In this document: positions 7,095 through 8,223 of the stretch, piece after piece
Position numbering within the stretch: position 1 is the stretch's first letter
Layout: each line of letters opens with the position of its first letter
Assembly: GCA_913031525.1 (NCBI GenBank)
Contig: CAJWGC010000045.1
Span: 1-8,223 of the forward strand
Direction of reading: 5' to 3'
DNA length: 8,223 nucleotides
From: an uncultured Acidimicrobiia bacterium
GTDB lineage: Bacteria > Actinomycetota > Acidimicrobiia > Spongiisociales > UBA5794
Translations under genes and position numbers: made by a program
The notes under the pieces: generated by a model
What the model saw: only the letters and a program-made list of their open reading frames with translations
What the model was told of the DNA's origin: nothing
Databases searched by the model: none

Positions 7095-7218
7095 TCCTGA
7101 CCCGGCAAGGAAATCGCGCCCTGAAAATGATGCTGTTCATTCACCATCAGAGGAAAATACTCTGGCGGTCAACATCTAACTTAAAACGGAATTGATACAA
7201 CATCGCTAGCGTCCTCCC

Positions 7219-7440
7219 ATGGATATCACTGATGTTCTCGGCCTCGACACGCTCTTGGCACAAATGATCCTGGCTATCGGAGCAGCCATGGTCTTCGGTA
7301 ACGGATTCGCCGTCTTCCAACACAAGAAAGGGAGAGGACCGGATCGCGCCAAAGAGGATTTTCATCCCGCTAGAGCATGGTGGCTGCTCAGCGTCGGATT
7401 GATGATCAGTATCTGGGGAATAGCCAGTCTCTTCGTTTGA
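7219..7440 (+). CDS. Small two-helix membrane protein (73 aa)
   Basis: The product starts MDITDVLGLDTLL and has two hydrophobic segments, about residues 12-32 (including ILAIGAAMVFGNGFAVF) and about 54-72 (WWLLSVGLMISIWGIASLF). A charged loop lies between them with HKKGRGPDRAKEDFHPARAW. By the positive-inside rule this loop should be cytoplasmic, so both termini should be outside. No domain family is recognised with confidence. The sequence is well-formed and ends in FV-stop ten bases before the convergent tRNA gene. An in-frame TAG sits four codons before the ATG, so the start is fixed. No Shine-Dalgarno sequence is visible (GCGTCCTCCC precedes the ATG), so translation may be leaderless. Confidence 0.75.
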   Translation: MDITDVLGLDTLLAQMILAIGAAMVFGNGFAVFQHKKGRGPDRAKEDFHPARAWWLLSVGLMISIWGIASLFV

Positions 7441-7449
7441 TCCTGGTTG

Positions 7450-7520
7450 AGCGGGTGAGGGGAATCGAACCCCCGTATCAAGCTTGGGAAGCTTGTGTTC
7501 TGCCATTGAACTACACCCGC
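7450..7520 (-). tRNA. tRNA-Gly, anticodon CCC
   Basis: Read on the minus strand the gene folds fully. The acceptor is GCGGGTG with CACCCGC, the D stem GTTC/GAAC, the anticodon stem CAAGC/GCTTG around loop TTCCCAA (anticodon CCC, reading GGG), and the T stem GGGGG/CCCCT around TTCGATT with one G-U pair. The variable loop is four bases. The discriminator base is U, as is usual for bacterial tRNA-Gly. The bases after it are CAA, so the CCA end is not encoded and must be added by the CCA-adding enzyme. It is convergent with the 73-aa gene and divergent from dcd. From memory, tRNA-Gly(CCC) also neighbours dcd in other actinobacteria. Confidence 0.95.
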
Positions 7521-7529
7521 GATTTCAAA

Positions 7530-7535
7530 ATTCTA
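7530..7535 (-). promoter_or_regulatory. Candidate -10 element for tRNA-Gly
   Basis: TAGAAT on the minus strand ends nine bases before the tRNA 5' end, which would place the transcription start within a few bases of the mature tRNA. No good -35 hexamer is visible 16-18 bases further upstream, so the call rests on one hexamer and its position. Confidence 0.3.
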
Positions 7536-7538
7536 ATG

Positions 7539-7575
7539 ATCCGATTAATTCGTATCGGATCGGACGAAATCCGAT
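7539..7575. repeat. Three alternating 7-mers between tRNA-Gly and dcd
   Basis: ATCCGAT (7539-7545), its exact reverse complement ATCGGAT (7554-7560), and ATCCGAT again (7569-7575) are each separated by eight bases. The middle copy can pair with either neighbour, giving two mutually exclusive hairpins with 7-bp stems and 8-base loops, or the three can be read as evenly spaced half-sites for a DNA-binding protein. The element covers the likely promoter region of both divergent genes. Confidence 0.6.
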
Positions 7576-7599
7576 AACTCTGACTACGCTGTCGTTTCG

Positions 7600-7776
7600 A
7601 TGATCTTGTCGGACCGAAGCATCAAAGAATCCGTCGCAAGTGGTCAGATCCTGATCGACCCTTACGAAGAAAAAATGGTGCAACCCTCGAGTATTGATTT
7701 GCGGTGCTCCGACACATTCCGGGTCTTCGAAAATCACCGATATTCCATTATCGATCCCAAAATACGCTTAAAATGA
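7600..7776 (+). pseudogene. dcd: dCTP deaminase, N-terminal fragment interrupted at ~codon 54
   Basis: From ATG 7600 the frame reads MILSDRSIKESVASGQILID, then MVQPSSIDLR (26-35), FRVFENHRY (40-48) and IIDP (50-53). These are the N-terminal motifs of dCTP deaminase, which converts dCTP to dUTP (and in bifunctional actinobacterial forms to dUMP) for thymidylate synthesis. The family has about 190 residues. Here the match ends at about residue 54, and the frame runs into IRLK and a TGA at 7774-7776. The catalytic arginine and glutamate, which lie well past residue 100, are absent. The break coincides with a sudden fall in GC and the start of an ABC permease reading frame, whose ATG overlaps the TGA as ATGA. 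The most likely cause is a mis-assembled contig; a genuine insertion or deletion in the chromosome is the alternative. No clear ribosome binding site precedes the ATG. Confidence 0.85.
7758..7775. other. Probable chimeric junction
   Basis: To the left, the reading frame follows dCTP deaminase closely up to about ATCGATCCC (Ile-Asp-Pro). To the right, permease coding sequence with a different base composition starts within about 15 bases. No inverted repeats, target duplication or transposase are visible at the join. Confidence 0.7.
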
Positions 7777-8219
7777 TATACAGGACCAGAATATTTAAAA
7801 ATAAACCACTTATGGCTGGTTCTGTTTTAGTTTTGCTCGTGATAATAGTTGCTATATTTGCACCCTATTTATCAATACATGATCCTTATGAAATGAATTT
7901 TGATAGAAGACTTGAAATGCCTTCAAAATCCCACTGGCTGGGCACAGATAATTTCGGAAGGGATTTGTGGTCCAGAATTGCATTAGGTTCGCGAGTATCA
8001 GCACTAATTGCGATTTTGTCTGTTTCAGCGTCTGCTATTTTGGGGACATTGGCAGGACTGTATGCCGGATATAAAGGAGGATGGTTCGATCTAATTATTA
8101 TGCGCATTGTTGACATATTTTTAGGATTCCCGGTTCTGATCCTATCTTTGGCCTTGGTTGCAGCTCTTGGCCCGGGCGAAATAAATATTGTGATAGCATT
8201 AATTTTTGTTTATTTTTAA
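7773..8219 (+). pseudogene. DppC/OppC-family peptide/nickel ABC transporter permease, N-terminal fragment
   Basis: The frame has TM1 at about 13-33 (LMAGSVLVLLVIIVAIFAPY), the family signature HWLGTDNFGRDLWSRIALGS (54-73), TM2 at about 76-98, and RIVDIFLGFPVLILSLALVA (111-130) followed by GPGEINIVIAL. This is the integral-membrane subunit C of a dipeptide, oligopeptide or nickel importer. Only 148 codons are present against a usual ~280-300, and the cytoplasmic EAA loop that contacts the ATPase is missing. The frame ends in TAA at 8217-8219, four bases from the window end, where relatives continue with Trp-Tyr-Ala-Arg; the TGG after the TAA would be that Trp. Codon use (many ATA, AGA, TTA) and about 40% GC differ sharply from the rest of the window. 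The true start is uncertain because the join with dcd lies just upstream. The organism of origin is not identifiable. Confidence 0.85.
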
Positions 8220-8223
8220 TGGT

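Noticed and set aside
7450..7520. tRNA-Gly as an integration site for a mobile element
   Set aside because: No repeat of the tRNA 3' end, integrase or element boundary is seen. The composition break is ~240 bp away, inside dcd rather than at the tRNA.
7758..7775. Insertion sequence in dcd
   Set aside because: The right side is transporter coding sequence without terminal inverted repeats, transposase or target duplication.

Overview
The window looks like a metagenomic contig from an actinobacterium, most likely an Acidimicrobiia-type lineage. This rests on moderate-to-high GC, a membrane-anchored HtrA protease with a Thr/Pro-rich stalk, a lipoprotein with actinobacterial-type septum-formation domains, a radical SAM protein of the CUAEP/CCAEP-tail type, and a tRNA-Gly(CCC) beside a dCTP deaminase start. 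The class-level assignment is inference. The last ~450 bases are lower in GC (143 of 360 bases, about 40%, counted over 7801-8160, against 53-57% in two upstream lines counted) and rich in ATA, AGA and TTA codons. They appear to come from another genome.

Layout. 1-573 (minus): N-terminal part of a B12-domain radical SAM protein, cut by the window edge and apparently starting at CTG. 574-829: divergent intergenic region. 830-1546 (plus): class I SAM methyltransferase. 1553-1681 (minus): possible small membrane protein. 1859-4198 (minus): 779-aa lipoprotein ending in two tandem septum-formation-like domains. 4260-5555 (minus): HtrA-type serine protease, probably co-transcribed with the lipoprotein. 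5664-6077 (minus): 137-aa protein of unknown function. 6276-7094 (minus): PhzF-family protein. 7219-7440 (plus): small two-helix membrane protein. 7450-7520 (minus): tRNA-Gly(CCC). 7600-~7762 (plus): first ~54 codons of dcd, which then run without a break into a DppC/OppC-type ABC permease fragment (7773-8219).

How the genes fit together. The HtrA protease and the lipoprotein form a plausible cell-envelope unit: a protease anchored by one N-terminal helix with its catalytic and PDZ domains outside, followed 61 bp later by a lipid-anchored, cysteine-paired surface protein. The radical SAM gene and the methyltransferase are divergent and could share a control region, but nothing in the sequence proves a common pathway. 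The PhzF gene, the 137-aa gene and the small membrane proteins look like ordinary chromosomal genes.

The main anomaly is at the right end. A recognisable dcd gene stops matching its family at about codon 54 and is replaced by low-GC permease sequence, and the permease frame itself hits TAA 4 bases before the window end. An assembly chimera is the simplest explanation. No CRISPR array, insertion sequence, phage gene or defence system was seen.
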